From Sparassis latifolia (taxonomy: Eukaryota; Basidiomycota; Agaricomycetes; Polyporales; Sparassidaceae), in NCBI GenBank assembly GCA_018466975.1, contig CM031561.1, forward strand, positions 5,270,001 through 5,334,000: a DNA stretch of 64,000 nucleotides. Direction: 5' to 3'. A program made the translations under genes and the position numbers. Of the stretch, positions 12,204 through 23,817 are shown in pieces. Each line of letters starts with the position of its first letter. Position 1 is the first letter of the stretch. The notes beneath the pieces are model-generated. The model had not been told where the DNA came from. It did no database searches and worked only from the letters and a program-made list of their open reading frames with translations.

Positions 12204-12985
12204 CTAAGTCTCAATAATCGACAGATAGTCTGTGGTGTGTGATATGCTTGCACACAAAGGCCAAGTAATGCCTGTGATTGACTTATTTGATTTGTGATCG
12301 GTGTCGCTGTTGCCATGCAATCTGTCTCTGATTTCTGTGAGGGATGATGCTAATATCTTGCTATTCCATGGTATGTCTCTTTCTGTGAGGGTGGATGCTA
12401 GTACCCTGCCATTACATGGCACGTCTCTTTTCATGAGGGTGGATGCCAGTACCCTGTCATTACATGGCACGTCTCTTTTCACGAGGGTGGACGCCAGTAC
12501 CCTGTCATTAAATGGCACATCTCTTTCTGCAAGGGTGGATGCCTGTACCCTGCCATTACATGGCACATCTCTTTTCGTGAGGGTGGACGCCAGTACCCTG
12601 CCATTACATGGCACATCTCTTTCGTGACCAGTACCCTGCCATTACATGGCACATCTCTTTTCGTGAGGGTGGATGTCTGTACCCTGCCATTAAATGGCAT
12701 GTCTCTTTTCGTGAGGGTGGACGCCAGTACCCTACCACTACGTGGCACATCTCTTTTTGCGAGGGTGGATGCCAGTACCATATAATTACATAGCATGTCA
12801 CTTTCATTAGTGGACGCCAGTACCCAGATGGTAGTAGATAGTATAAAACCATCTGCAGAAGTAAGCGCTAATGACGAGTCATTAGACAATACTACATTAC
12901 CTGCTGTATCAACCCATGGATGCTGTGGATAGCAAGCTGGACATATGTAGACAGCAATGGCAATCAGCCAAAGAAGAGACAACAT
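12204..12985 (-). pseudogene. Repeat protein frame: hydrophobic leader plus 16-residue tandem repeats (copy A)
   Basis: Reading down from 12985, the frame opens with a hydrophobic stretch (LLWLIAIAVYICPACY) that could be a signal peptide or membrane anchor. About 50 spacer residues follow, then tandem 16-residue units of the type GRVLASTLTKRDVPCN encoded by 48-bp DNA repeats (about 12330-12830, around ten units). A partial-unit deletion near 12625 shifts the frame, and another shift near 12270 separates it from the Helitron N-terminus. The same arrangement occurs at 39092-38238, where the frame runs through the repeats. I know no family with this design. Confidence 0.55.
12330..12830. repeat. 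48-bp minisatellite (copy A)
   Basis: Tandem 48-bp units with the core GGTGGATGCCAGTACCCTG and a variable CCATTACATGGCAC segment. Unit length is a multiple of three, so both strands stay open. A related array occupies 38250-38820. Confidence 0.9.
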
Positions 12986-13080
12986 ATTGAAGTGTGCTTA
13001 ATGCAATGGTCAGAGTTGACGATGGTGGTTTTGTAGCAAGAAGCTGAGGCTGCAGAACGGGCAGAATTTTTGAATTGAGC

Positions 13081-13830
13081 ACTCTGGGTTAGGTCTAGCT
13101 AGGGTCAGACTACAAATGTTGTACTCCTGGTGTTAATGAACTACATCATGACTAGGCTCGGGGTTTCAAAGTGGTTGTAGTGAAAACCAACGCGACTTGC
13201 ACAAATAGAGCTCAACAAAAGTGATATAGCAGCCACAATAGGCTGGTGCATCACAATTAGTGAAGTGAGGGAAGCATATAGTAATTCTAAGATGTAAACC
13301 TCAGTATTATTAAAATCTATGCATAAGATAGAGCAGAACACTCTCTTAAACCAAGTAAATCTGAGTAAAACTGGCTGAGATCCCTCAGTTTTGGATTAGA
13401 ATGCTCAGCCTAAAGTGTAAAAAAATCGTAAAAATGCCAGTTATGTTTTTCCTGGAAGAAACAAGCAGAAGTGAGAGAAAACAGAGAAAATGGATTATAG
13501 CACTGCAGGAAGTAATGCTGATGTTCTGAAAGTAACACCATAGGATTCGGCTCAAAAATACCGTCAGAATGCCTACCGGGTTTATCAAAATCCGAGTAGA
13601 ATTGAGTGAGCTACAAACCATGCAAGTTTGGCTAGAAGTGTGGGAACCAGTTGCTAGAGACTTGCCTAAATTGGTTAAGGTTTGAGCGGACAACGAAAAA
13701 GGTGTCGATGTGATCCAAAAAATCGAGCGCATCGACACTTTTTTCGTTCTCAGCGCTCTGGTGGCTGAAAAATTACTAAATGCAGCAAAATGTTCAAAGT
13801 CAGCACTTCTGTTTCTGGACTAAAGAGCCA
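13081..13830 (+). repeat. R1 repeat, second copy in composite repeat 1, with hairpin
   Basis: It starts GGGTTAGGTCTAGC and aligns with R1 copies at 6120, 23950 and 39130. Near its right end is an inverted repeat of 19 bases (13692-13710 with 13730-13748, one G:T pair) around a 19-base loop. The segment between R1 and the Helitron reading frames (12986-13080) holds nothing recognisable. Confidence 0.75.
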
Positions 13831-13849
13831 GCCATTCACCAGGTATACC

Positions 13850-14630
13850 TGGGACCACTGTAAAGCTTGGCTTCCAGGTTATTAGCTTCATTAGTAGCTG
13901 TTGTAGGGCAGCTTTTAAGCACTACAAGCTCGGACTTTTGGTATAAGTACAGGTTATGACAACAGTTGTAACAGGTCTTGCAAGTCTGAGCTATTGTAAG
14001 GTCTCTACAAACCCATACTAGGTGGCATTTCAGACTATTGTAAGGCCTTTACAAACACAAACTAGATGACATATCTGAACATTATGAGGCCCTTACAAAC
14101 TGATGCTAGAGGGTGTACTAGAATTCAATAAACAGTATAATAAGGCATTGTAGGAGGCTTACTAAACATTACTATACAACATGCTAGGAGTCAATATTTC
14201 ACTTTGTAGGCTACTGCAAGGCCCTTACCAACTGGTACTAGGTGGTATACTAGACTATTGTAAGCATCAAATAAACTGACACTAGGTGACATATCTAATT
14301 ATTGTAAGGCCCTTATAAACTTGCATACTAGGGCATTTACTAGAGATTACTAGACACTATTGTAGGTTACTAGTGATTCTTACAAAGTGACATCAGGTGA
14401 CATGTTCAGACTATTGTAAGCTCATTACAAACCGATACTAAAAAGTATATTAGGACCCAGTGTAATAGACTATTGTTGACTTGCTGAATGCTACTAGACA
14501 ATATACTAAGAGTCAGTAGACAACTTTGTAGACTATTATCAATGTATAGTGGGACATTGTAGGACACTTACTACACATTATTAGATGGCATACTAGGAGT
14601 TAGTAGATAATATAATAACAATTTCTTGTA
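13850..14630 (+). repeat. S1 degenerate repeat array
   Basis: An irregular series of about 50-65-base units built from two words: CTATTGTAAGGCCCTTACAAAC-like and TACTAGGTGGCATACTAG-like. The first word is nearly self-complementary (TTGTAAG...CTTACAA). Similar arrays precede each S2 satellite in the window. Confidence 0.7.
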
Positions 14631-14635
14631 TACAT

Positions 14636-15655
14636 TTTTTGTAGTGATTCTTGTAGGCACATTAGTAACAGTTTCTAGTGTCATTTTTTGTAGTGATTCT
14701 TATAGGCACATTTGTAACAGCCTCTAGTGTCATTTTTTGTAATGATTCTTATAGGCACATTTGTAACAGTTTTTAGGGTCATTTTTTGTAGTGATGCTTA
14801 TAGGCACATTGGTAACATTTTTTGTAGTGATTCTTATAAACACATTTGTAACAGTTTGTAGCGTCATTTTTTGTAGTGATGCTTATAGGCACATTGGTAA
14901 CATTTTTTGTAGTGATTCTTATAAACACATTTGTAACAGTTTGTAGCGTCATTTTTTGTAATGATTCTTATAAACACATTTGTAACAGTTTGTAGCGTCA
15001 TTTCTTGTAGTGAATCTTATAAACACATTTGTAACAGTTTGTGGTGTCATTTTTTGTAGTGATTTTTATAGGCATATTTGTAATAGTTTCTAGTGTCATT
15101 TTTTATAGTGATTCTTATATGCACATTTGTCACAGTTTCTAGTGTCATTTCTTGTAGTGAATCTTATAAACACATTTGTAACATTTTTTGTAGTGATTCT
15201 TATAAACACATTTGTAACAGTTTCTAGTGTTATTTTTTGTAGTGAGTCTTATGCGCACATTTGTAATAGTTTCTAGGGTCATTTTTTGCAGTGATTCTTA
15301 TAGGCATATTTGTAATAGTTTCTAGTGTCATTTTTATAGTAATTCTTATAAGCACATTTGTAACAGTTTGTAGTCTCATTTTTTGTAGTGATTCTTATAG
15401 GCACATTTGTAGTTGTTTCTAAAGGCATTTTTTATAGTAATTCTTACAGGCACATTGGTAACATTTTTTGTAGTGATTCTTATAGACACATTTGTAACAG
15501 TTCTAGGGTCATTTTTTGTAGTGATTCTTACAGGCACATTTGTAACAGTTTCTAGTGTCATTTTTTTAATGATTCTTATAGGCACATTGATAACATTTTT
15601 ATAGTGACTCTTGTAGGCATATTTGTAATAGTTTCTCGCATTAATTTTTGTAGTC
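14636..15655 (+). repeat. S2 satellite array 1 (49-bp and 36-bp units)
   Basis: Tandem units with the core GTGATTCTTATAGGCACATT. Spacing measured between cores is mostly 49 bases; a shorter 36-base version lacks 13 bases of the TTTCTAGTGTCA part. About 21 units. Long hydrophobic frames on both strands are by-products of the repeat. Confidence 0.9.
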
Positions 15656-16280
15656 CTGATAGGAATTGTAACTTCAAAGGCTCCTAACTTTCCCAATTTG
15701 GGCAAGTGTATTTTCAGGTTAGAAATCTTTTAAAAAAGGCGGAAAGAAGCGGAAAAATTAGAGACATGGCCTAGATAACTATGAGTACCTCAGGTACGTC
15801 AGTTCCCAAATTAGGAAACTGACTAAGCAGGTCTTCTTGCTGTTCACCTCAGTGTTGCAAAAGTGGTTTGTCACTCAAATCTTAATAAAATTGAATGTTC
15901 TAAAGTGCTAACTAGGTTTATTTTTTGTTTTCAATTCAATATTAATGATTACAATGCATGAAACTCAGCACAACACTCCATTGAAGGTAATTTCAATGTT
16001 CCCTGACATATAGCTGTTATCTGTTATCTAATCTAAGCGCTACAGTCATGCATCTGTTGATGGTTATTTATACAAGTCGCACTGGTTTTCAATACAACTG
16101 TTTTGAATGTCTACCTATAGTCAACTTGTAGTTGGGTAAGAAGAGTTATTAGAATGTTTGTAGCTAAGTTCTATCTCCAGGATTTTCCCACAGTTTGGGG
16201 AAAAGTGCGTCATGGTTCAGATCAGCCTCCAAAGGCCCACCGCTTATAAGAACGATTCTCTTTGTACCTCAGGAATCGTA
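15656..16280 (+). repeat. S3 end block and right inverted repeat of composite repeat 1
   Basis: A single-copy-like block starting GTAACTTCAAAGGCTCCTAAC and shared with 41648-42249. It ends at 16280 with AGGAATCGTA; the last 95 bases or so are the inverted match of 5987-6085 and 23818-23915, including the CTTTTCCCC segment. The terminal ACGATTC...GAATCGT can itself form a 7-bp hairpin. TA bases flank both ends, which may be a TA target duplication. Confidence 0.7.
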
Positions 16281-16281
16281 A

Positions 16282-16925
16282 AATGCATACTAGCCACTTT
16301 TTAGTAATGTTTTTGTATACTTTTTGCAAAATGACATAGTAATATCATTTTGAAGCTATTTTTCAGCTCAGTCTTTTAAAATGCATACTAGTCACTTTTT
16401 AGTGATGTTTTTATATACTTTTTGCAAAACGACATAGTAACATCATTTAAAAGCCATTTTTCAGCCGAGTCTTTGAGAATGCATACTAGTAACTTTTTAG
16501 TAATGTTTTTGTACACTTTTTGCAAAACAACATAGTAACATCATTTAAAAGCCATTTTTCAGCCGAGTCTTTGAGAATACATAGTAGCAACTTTTTAGTA
16601 ATGTTTTTGTACACTTTTTGCAAAATAACATAGTAATACCATTTTGAAGCCATTTTGAAGCTGAGTCTTTTAGGATGCATACTAGTCACTTTTTAGTAAT
16701 GTTTTTATAAAGATTTTATAAATTGATAGAGTAGCATCATTTTGAAGCCATTTTTCAACTGAGTCTTTTAGAATGCATACTAGTCACTTTTAAGTAAGGT
16801 TTTTGTATACTTTTTGCAAAACAATATAGTAGTATCATTTTAAAGCAATTTTGAAAGTCATTTTTAGGAGAGGTGTACTAACAGTTTTTAGTAACATTCT
16901 TATATAGTTTTGATAAAAGAACAGA
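16282..16925 (+). repeat. S4 tandem array of 98-bp units (array 1)
   Basis: The word AATGCATACTAG recurs at 16282, 16380 and 16478, exactly 98 bases apart, and continues with more divergence to about 16900. Each unit contains TTTTTAGTAATGTTTTTGTA and TTTTGAAGCCATTTTTCAGC. A second array lies at about 26690-27060. Confidence 0.85.
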
Positions 16926-17820
16926 GTGATATCATTTTAAAGTCATGTTTTAAATAATTCTACTCTGAGATGCCTAGCAAGATGTTAGACTATTATCAGA
17001 CAGCGACAAATAAATTATTATCTACATTGTACTAAATTATCAACTAATATTAAATTGTATGCAAAAAAGTTGGTAGGTGACATAGTAGATGTATAAAACT
17101 CATGTGATAGCATAACATATTATTGTTATAAAGTGTGTCTCATACTCTAATACACTATTATAAGATTTTTATAAACTACAATCAGATGACATCTTATAAG
17201 TAAGTCAAGAGTTTAATATTGTTAGAAGCTTACTATATATTACTAAGCAATATATCGTTATTGAATAACATTATAGACCATTAAAATCCTCTCATTTAAA
17301 AAGCACTAGCATTTTCTTGTAACTTTTTTATATAGACATATAGATGACATGCTAAACTGTTGCAGAACTGTTACTAAATATTTCTAAGTGAAATATTAGA
17401 CAAATAGCATACTAAAACATTGTAATGCAGTTGTTAATGATACCTGGAGTATCTAAATAATATTATAAGTGATTCTAATGATACCTGGAGTATTTAAATA
17501 ATATTATAAGTGATTCTAATGCTTTATTTCTTTTTAGTATCTGTATAAAATGAATTTTAACATAAATGTAGTTGAAATGAAAACAGAGCTTCAGAGCTTC
17601 AAAAAATTATACACTACAAGAAAGACTTGAGATCTTTACACTTATTAGTATAGCGTCAAATGTTAGTAGATTTTTGCCTAAAGTGACTGTTTTAAGTGAA
17701 TACAAATGGTGAAACCTTTAAATAGATACTGAATAAAAATGCAACATGCAATGCAATGTAACGGACCACTCTTCACAAGTAATCAACTACTAAGGAGTAA
17801 TACAAAATGATTAATGCATG
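16926..17820 (+). repeat. AT-rich dispersed repeat following S4
   Basis: This shares sequence with 760-1260 and 27120-27327 (the ATGTTAGACTATTATCAG segment and the AGCATTTTCTTGTAAC segment). It holds a short tandem duplication near 17437-17520 (GATACCTGGAGTATYTAAATAA twice). No gene is seen. Confidence 0.65.
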
Positions 17821-17839
17821 TGAGAACAATTAGATGATG

Positions 17840-17910
17840 AGAGAAAGGCAGGAACACAGAACCTTAGGAATCATTTCTGCCATGCAAAGCAATGGCCCAC
17901 TCCCTACAAG
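17840..17910 (+). other. Helitron-type 3' terminus (non-autonomous or solo end)
   Basis: A hairpin at 17879-17896 (GCCATGC AAA GCAATGGC) is followed by CCACTCC and ends CAAG before a T. This matches the pattern at the 3' ends of Helitron C (53037-53069), Helitron B (28332-28301, minus) and 27364-27333 (minus). A hairpin about 10 bases before a CTRR-like end, followed by T, is the canonical Helitron 3' structure. No Helitron coding sequence lies upstream, so this end belongs to a non-autonomous copy or a remnant. Confidence 0.6.
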
Positions 17911-17929
17911 TGAAATTTATTGCACCTCA

Positions 17930-19750
17930 TTGATCTCCAGAAGTTCCTTAGGAATGACAAAGTCACTTTCAAGAGCACATAACAGGCTTTGGCAGTGGAG
18001 CTTATTGTGTCCAAAAACCCTTCCATTCTGTTGATCGGACCCACCGGTAAGGCTTGGCACTGACCATCTGTTAAGAAGATCATTAATGGTCCCAGACAGG
18101 TTACAGGATTGGGCAAAACACTGCTGCTTCTTCTCAGTGTCACCCTCTATGGCAGTAATACTACCATCTTGATCCTTCTGTTAGCGATGCATGGTACAAA
18201 ACAGGTGCAAAAAAAATACAGTTTATTGTGGAGCAGCATAGGAGCCAGTCAACTCCTCAGCTTCTGCTCATCACAGTTGAAAGGTGCTTTGGGAGAGCCT
18301 CACTGCCCATATCATGACTCTGACCTGTTTGGGAAAACTTGCACATATTGCAGTTGATGAGGTTCACCTGTTGGCCATGCATAAGCCTACATCAAATCAT
18401 GCTTATGACTGCAACGTGCCCTCCTCACTTAGAGAAGGAGCTATTTGTGAAGGTTGGTCGAGAGATCTACCAGGTGCTTCGTCAAAGTACTGAGCCACCT
18501 GAAATTGTGTAGATAATGGTCCCAGTCTGTTCAGATGATATGAAGCAGGAGTTGCAGGAAAAATTCAAGAACATATGCTGGACGGCCAGGAGCATGACTG
18601 AGCATTATTGTTTTGCTTGTCAGGTGATGAGTGTGATCACATGGCAGCCTTGCTTCACTGGAAGTCATACCATTCATCAGTCCCCACAGATGAGCAGGCC
18701 TATCAGATAACATGAAATTATGGGTCACAGGTGACAGCTTGGGATTAGTATGTACGTTGATGCTTAATTCCTGCCTTGATTATCCCTCTGCCCCATCGGT
18801 ATACCACCTTAGATTCCCATGAGATATAATCAATTATTATCAGGCCATCGGTCGAGCTTCACGGGATGAGAATCCTGGGCAGGCCATCATATATTTCAAC
18901 TCCGGGAATTTGAAGAAGATCAATCACTTTGGTGTGGTCATTATATACGACATGCTTAGCAATAATGGCATGTGCAGCTTCCGAGTTCATCAAGCATGTC
19001 ATGCCCTAGCTCAGTCATGTGTATTGTGTTGGTCCCATGGCCAAGAGTACAACTCACACCACCTTCCAGAATGTCTACACAGTGGTGGGAAGGAGCAGAC
19101 GGAAAAATGGCAACAGTGGTGCAAATAGCTGAAGCTTCCTGTCAGCGGCCATTTCTATTGTGGTTGTTCTTTGAAGGTGCATTCGAATTGATATGCTAGA
19201 TCATTGCTGACAAGTTGTTCTTGACTTATTTGGCTGAAACTGGGCAGCGACATCATGTTCATGACCAACCCCTTGATCAATCCTGCGAATGGAAACATAT
19301 TTTTAAGGCCCTCACATATGTTGCTATTAGCAATCCACAACTTAGACAGTGCATTCCTGCTGTGCAGGGAAGAATTTCAATGCCCTTAATGAGTTGGGCT
19401 ATGTGAAAAGGCCATCTCAGCTGGATGAGAACAGGATGCTCAACTGGGTCAATCAATGTGTTCATATGAACTCCGAGGGCCTCCCTTTGTACCTACTGTT
19501 GCTGATGCTTAGCATTGTGGTTTTGCTCATGTTTATAGAATCAGGAAAACACAAAAGTTTGTTTGAAGGGCAGGGCATTAGTTGTGACGTCCAGTTTAGA
19601 ACAAAAATTGGTGCATTTGCATCTCATTTATCTTCCTTCATCCAGTTCTGTTGCATTCATCAGAAATCATCGAGGACCACACATTTTTATTGCATTTACA
19701 GTGTGATCGATCTCAGATGCACATCAGAATGTGCTGGTGAGGATTGTTAA
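17930..19750 (+). pseudogene. Decayed DEVH-box (RecQ-like) helicase remnant
   Basis: Plus-strand frames give, in helicase order: VTGLGKT with a following LYGSNTTILIL LAMHG segment at 18090-18195 (motif I and Ia), a TPQLLLITVERCFG-like segment near 18250-18290, and AHIAVDEVHLLAMH at 18335-18380 (DEVH, motif II). A segment near 18600-18720, read as HMAALLHWKSYHSSVP, fits the second helicase lobe, and a Cys/His-rich stretch at 18990-19130 may be a zinc region. Every piece lies in a different frame from its neighbours. Basidiomycete genomes contain many RecQ-like helicase copies of this type, some telomere-linked; the assignment to that group is inference. Confidence 0.45.
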
Positions 19751-22700
19751 TTGGCATGCACTGTGGGTGCATTTTGTGCATCTCTCCAGAGGTAAGTCTA
19801 TTTGCAACTTTGATGTGTTCTTCTCTTCACTATCACCATCACTCTGCCTTCAATGTAATTAATTGCTGATCATACTGCTGAACCAGGATGACTGCATCCC
19901 CATACAGCCTTTATGCCAGAGAACCTCCCTGATATGTGTACACTGTCTCTAGCATCACTGAACGGATGAGGCTTAACACAACTCTAATCAGTCATCATTG
20001 GACATGACCAAGTTATAATAGAAATTCGGCATCGCGCTTTGCGCTGAAGCCATCAGTGTCTAGCAGCCAATATAAGCCATTGTTAAGGTTCGACAGGTTT
20101 GCTCCACTATGATGTTGTGCAACTGCAAAAGCTGTTTCCCTGTTCCCCCATCCCTCCATCCTCCAAAATCGCCAATCATATTGATATCAGAGATGACAAG
20201 TCAGTGAACCCATATCTCCCCTGATGGGTGCATGCACAGGCTTTTTGAGGCACCTTGAGTGCTTGATACCCATGTTATGTGGGGTATGCCCTGGCAGCGT
20301 TGATGCAGGTGGATGAGCTTGAATCTATTACACGTCTGGATCACCTTGGTTTCGTGCACGCTGCACTTGAAAACTCAGGTATGGAAGTGACACATGCTGG
20401 AAGTGGAGGTGTTCAATGCAGGTGACACCATTGCCATCGGCGATGAAAAATACATATGTGAAAGGTCTTCACAAGAATAGCAGGTGGTTGTTGCAGGTTG
20501 CAGAGAGTGTGAGAAGGGTGAGAAGGCAGGAAGGCAGGAAGTTGGGAAGTTGGGAGTGTCCACCCATTCTCTTGCATCCTCCATCTACTGGCCATCATTG
20601 AAGAGGCATTGTGAATGGCATAGTTTTCCCTGCACCTGTACCCACTATCACAGAGCAACAGGTGCATGATTCATACTCATGCATTTTGCATGCTTCTTCT
20701 CATTGCAGTGTGTAGGATTTTCACTAAATTGGTTCTTTAGTTCGTATGCTGGCAGTGGAGGCATTCAATGTGTGACACCATAGCAATTGGTGATGAAAAA
20801 GACTGTTAGCAATGCACACAAAATGCAAGAAAGCATGATTTATCTTGCCAGACTTGGTGTAGGGAGCCAGTCAACTCCTCAGCTTCTGCCCATCACAATT
20901 GGAATGGACAGAGAATTACCATTGTCAGAATGCAGAGAACCTGGGGCTGTTGTTCAAGTCAGTGAGTATTTCAAATAGATGTGCAGATGGATCTTGAATT
21001 CTTGAACAACTGGGTGACAGCTGCACTTGTGCAGCAGTACTTTCAAAATAAGCATAAGTATGTGTACAAGAATCACATTTTGGAGAAGTGTGGCAAGGAG
21101 AACCAAAGGCCTGGTGGACCTCCTTCACCAATGATCATGAGGAGGGTGATGTGCCATCTTCAGAAGCAGCGTAGGCATGCATGTACATTAGTGATCAATG
21201 CCATTGATGTTATTGAGGTACAGAAAATAAATTTGTATCTCCATTTGTGTGACAATCTTGTAAATGGTACTGGTAATAAACTGTTGATAAAAGATACGAA
21301 GCTTTGGTGTTAAAAGGTTCAACACAAAGCCTTGTAAAATATTCCCAGACTTTTAAGTGAATTGAGCGGCAGGATTTCTGGTCAGTGCAGAACAAGTTAG
21401 GTTGGTGAAAGGTTCACTGCCAAGCGTGGCCAAAATAAATCAGTGACAATGACCACTTTATCTCAGAAATTTCACTGTGGGCCTTTTTCAGATATGGTAG
21501 GTGAAATGGACAGTTTCTTAGTGAGTTCCACTGGTTTTGGCCAACAACAGAATAGGTGGTCCAAAAAGTTTTCCCTCATTTTCTAATGAAATACCGGAGT
21601 TGCAGTGGTGAGCGTTCCTAGTTCATGATTACTATCTTTGAGATTTTCACCAATGATGAGGCACACAGTGAATGGCCTGGGGCCTAAATATTGTAATGGC
21701 GGTGTCAGGGCATTTACCACACTCAATAAATAGATGCAAATAATCTGCCACACCTATGCAGTGTTCAGAGTTGCACATTCACTACAGGCACTCGACATTT
21801 GTCATTCACACTTGCTTACTGCATGCATGAATGGCTCATTAGCACCAACTTGATGCTATGATTGATATGGTGGTACACCCTCAGCGAGCAATGTTCTTTG
21901 CACCAGTCCTGATGAACTCATGTGCAGCTTGTCCAGTGCTAGTAGGAATATTTATGCCCACTCTGACTGACAGTCAACACCGACTCATCATTTTTTGCGC
22001 TGGCAGTGGTAAGCACATACGCATCTCAAACTGTCATGTCTAAGCTCAATGGGCTCATTACTGTGTTCAAATCATGCCTACAAGTCGGGGGGAAGACTGA
22101 CATCATATGGAGAACAGGGTGTCGTTCAGATGCTTCAGGCTGCTTTGGGTACAGTTACCATTTGATGGTCTTTTCTCTTATTTGAGGTTGCTCTCCTGGC
22201 AGTCAAGAGGTTGAGTCTGTCACTGCTGCCATGATGAGCTGCCTGCATGGTGAGTATCGAAATCAAGTCTTCAATACAATAAAAGTACAGCAGAGCCCAC
22301 TGAAAGTGCCAATTTCTGGCCATACCAATCCAACAGCCCACCAGACTGAACCAGGAAGTGTTACTTGTTTAGCGCATTATGTACAGAGACAGCACATCCT
22401 TCAATCGACCCAATGCTATCTAATTGTAGTTCAATTGTAGTTCAAGAAGCACGCACACCCAGGATGATTAAAGGCTCTGAATAGTAGCCAGACAGTGAAA
22501 GTCATGCATAAGTGTGCAGCATGTCTTGTACTGTCACATCTCATCATGTCCTTACTGGTGAGGTCGTGAAAACTCAAGCTGCTGTGTCAGTTTCACAGAA
22601 GCCTCTCACTTCACAACAGCCTTTCTTGGGGACATGTGCATGGCATGTTGACTACCGCTCTCAGTCCGATAGCGTGCTCAAAGGTCATCTGCATTTAGAT

Positions 22701-23817
22701 GTCAGTGGTAGGTACCCCAACTATTGTCTGAGTCTCTTGTCCCCAGCAGCTTTAAGCACTTTTGCAACACCTCTGCAAGAAGTGAAGCTCAGGGCACACC
22801 ATCTGTCATGACTAGGCTGGAACTTGGAGAGTGTCAAGCTGTGCTGGTCTCATTTATATTTTATAATCGGACAATGAGTGTGGTTTGTTGTTTGACCTTT
22901 TGGCATTCGCTGTACTACAGCATTCAGATGCACTGCTTCATTTGCTTGCAAGGGTATTTATTTTGTGATGTGCGATGCCAATCTGCTCGTCTGCTTTTTT
23001 CACCACTACATTCAGTATCTATTTTATCTCGCCTCAACCTGTGCATTCAGCTGTAACAATATTTTGAGGAGTCCCAAAAAATCTGCTGATGGTTTCCAAT
23101 TCCCTCAGAATTTGCTGCAGCATAATCTCAGTAGTACTTTCATACAGTTACTGCTACATGTGAAGAAGTCTAATCATCTTAGGTAAGGTCTGTTTTGGCA
23201 TCAGAGCACTCATCTCTCATCTTGCTCTGACAGCAGTGTGTCTCAAAGGCTCTGCATGTGGTTACGAGGTGACGTCACTGCACTGTATAAAGAGTGTCTG
23301 GAAGCCCACTACCATCACTCCAGGTGGGACTGAAGTGTTAAGTCGCATGAAAAGGTCAAGATGCACAGCCTCTCAAGCTCTGGGCCTTAGAATCGTGATA
23401 TCAATCAGTAAGTAGTCTCAGCGGTTATAATTGATTACATTGATTGATGTCTGGTAGATCCTGCACCTCAGCCCAGACAACGTGGTTGTAACAAGTTTAT
23501 AGATCCACTTCCCCATTGGATCCCAGCTGGTATCAAAATGTGGTCAGATGTGTTAGCTGCTGTGGATTGCAGCATCACATTGACAGGGAAGTGGTTGGGT
23601 CCCTGATCCTGCACTTCTCATATGCCCTGAGACTGAGAAAAAGAAGCAGCAGTATATATCCAGGTGGCTCTACGCACAATAGGCATGGCTCTACATCATC
23701 TGCAATCAGTCTTTGGGTATTGGCACAGTATTTCCTCAATAGTGGTGTGACTATCTCAATGGCACAGATGCTACGACCAACAAGGAGATGTGGACAGGTC
23801 TTTACAAATCACAATGT
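19751..23817. other. Decayed region without a recognisable gene, containing direct repeats
   Basis: No frame here carries a motif I can name. Two diverged direct repeats are visible: 20394-20455 versus 20749-20808 (GTGACACCATTGCCATCGG type), and a 35-base segment at 20868-20903 that repeats 18240-18275 of the helicase remnant. The latter suggests part of this region derives from a second helicase copy. The frames at 22512-22811 and 23516-23854 are open but unrecognised. Confidence 0.4.

Larger units (their letters stand above)
6539..12985 (-). mobile_element. Helitron copy A, 3'-truncated and inactive
   Basis: This minus-strand element reads from about 12985 down to 6539: hydrophobic leader and 16-residue repeats (12985-12330), Cys-rich N-terminal domain, HUH Rep, chromodomain and PIF1-like helicase. 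It is almost identical to copy C (45.9-53.07 kb) over about 5.5 kb but stops abruptly at 6539, inside the codons for the C-terminal helicase domain. It therefore lacks the peptidase domain and the 3' terminus. Helitrons move by rolling-circle replication through a Rep nuclease and a 5'-3' helicase. At least five in-frame stops, one 1-base insertion and one 21-base deletion make this copy non-functional. Confidence 0.9.

Noticed and set aside
14636..15655. CRISPR-like array
   Set aside because: Units are contiguous tandem repeats without unique spacers, in a eukaryotic transposon setting.
15376..15705. Hydrophobic and Lys/Asn-rich open frames in S2 arrays (also 25422-25607, 33370-33801, 40574-41599)
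   Set aside because: They are the satellite read in successive frames; similar frames appear in every array on both strands.
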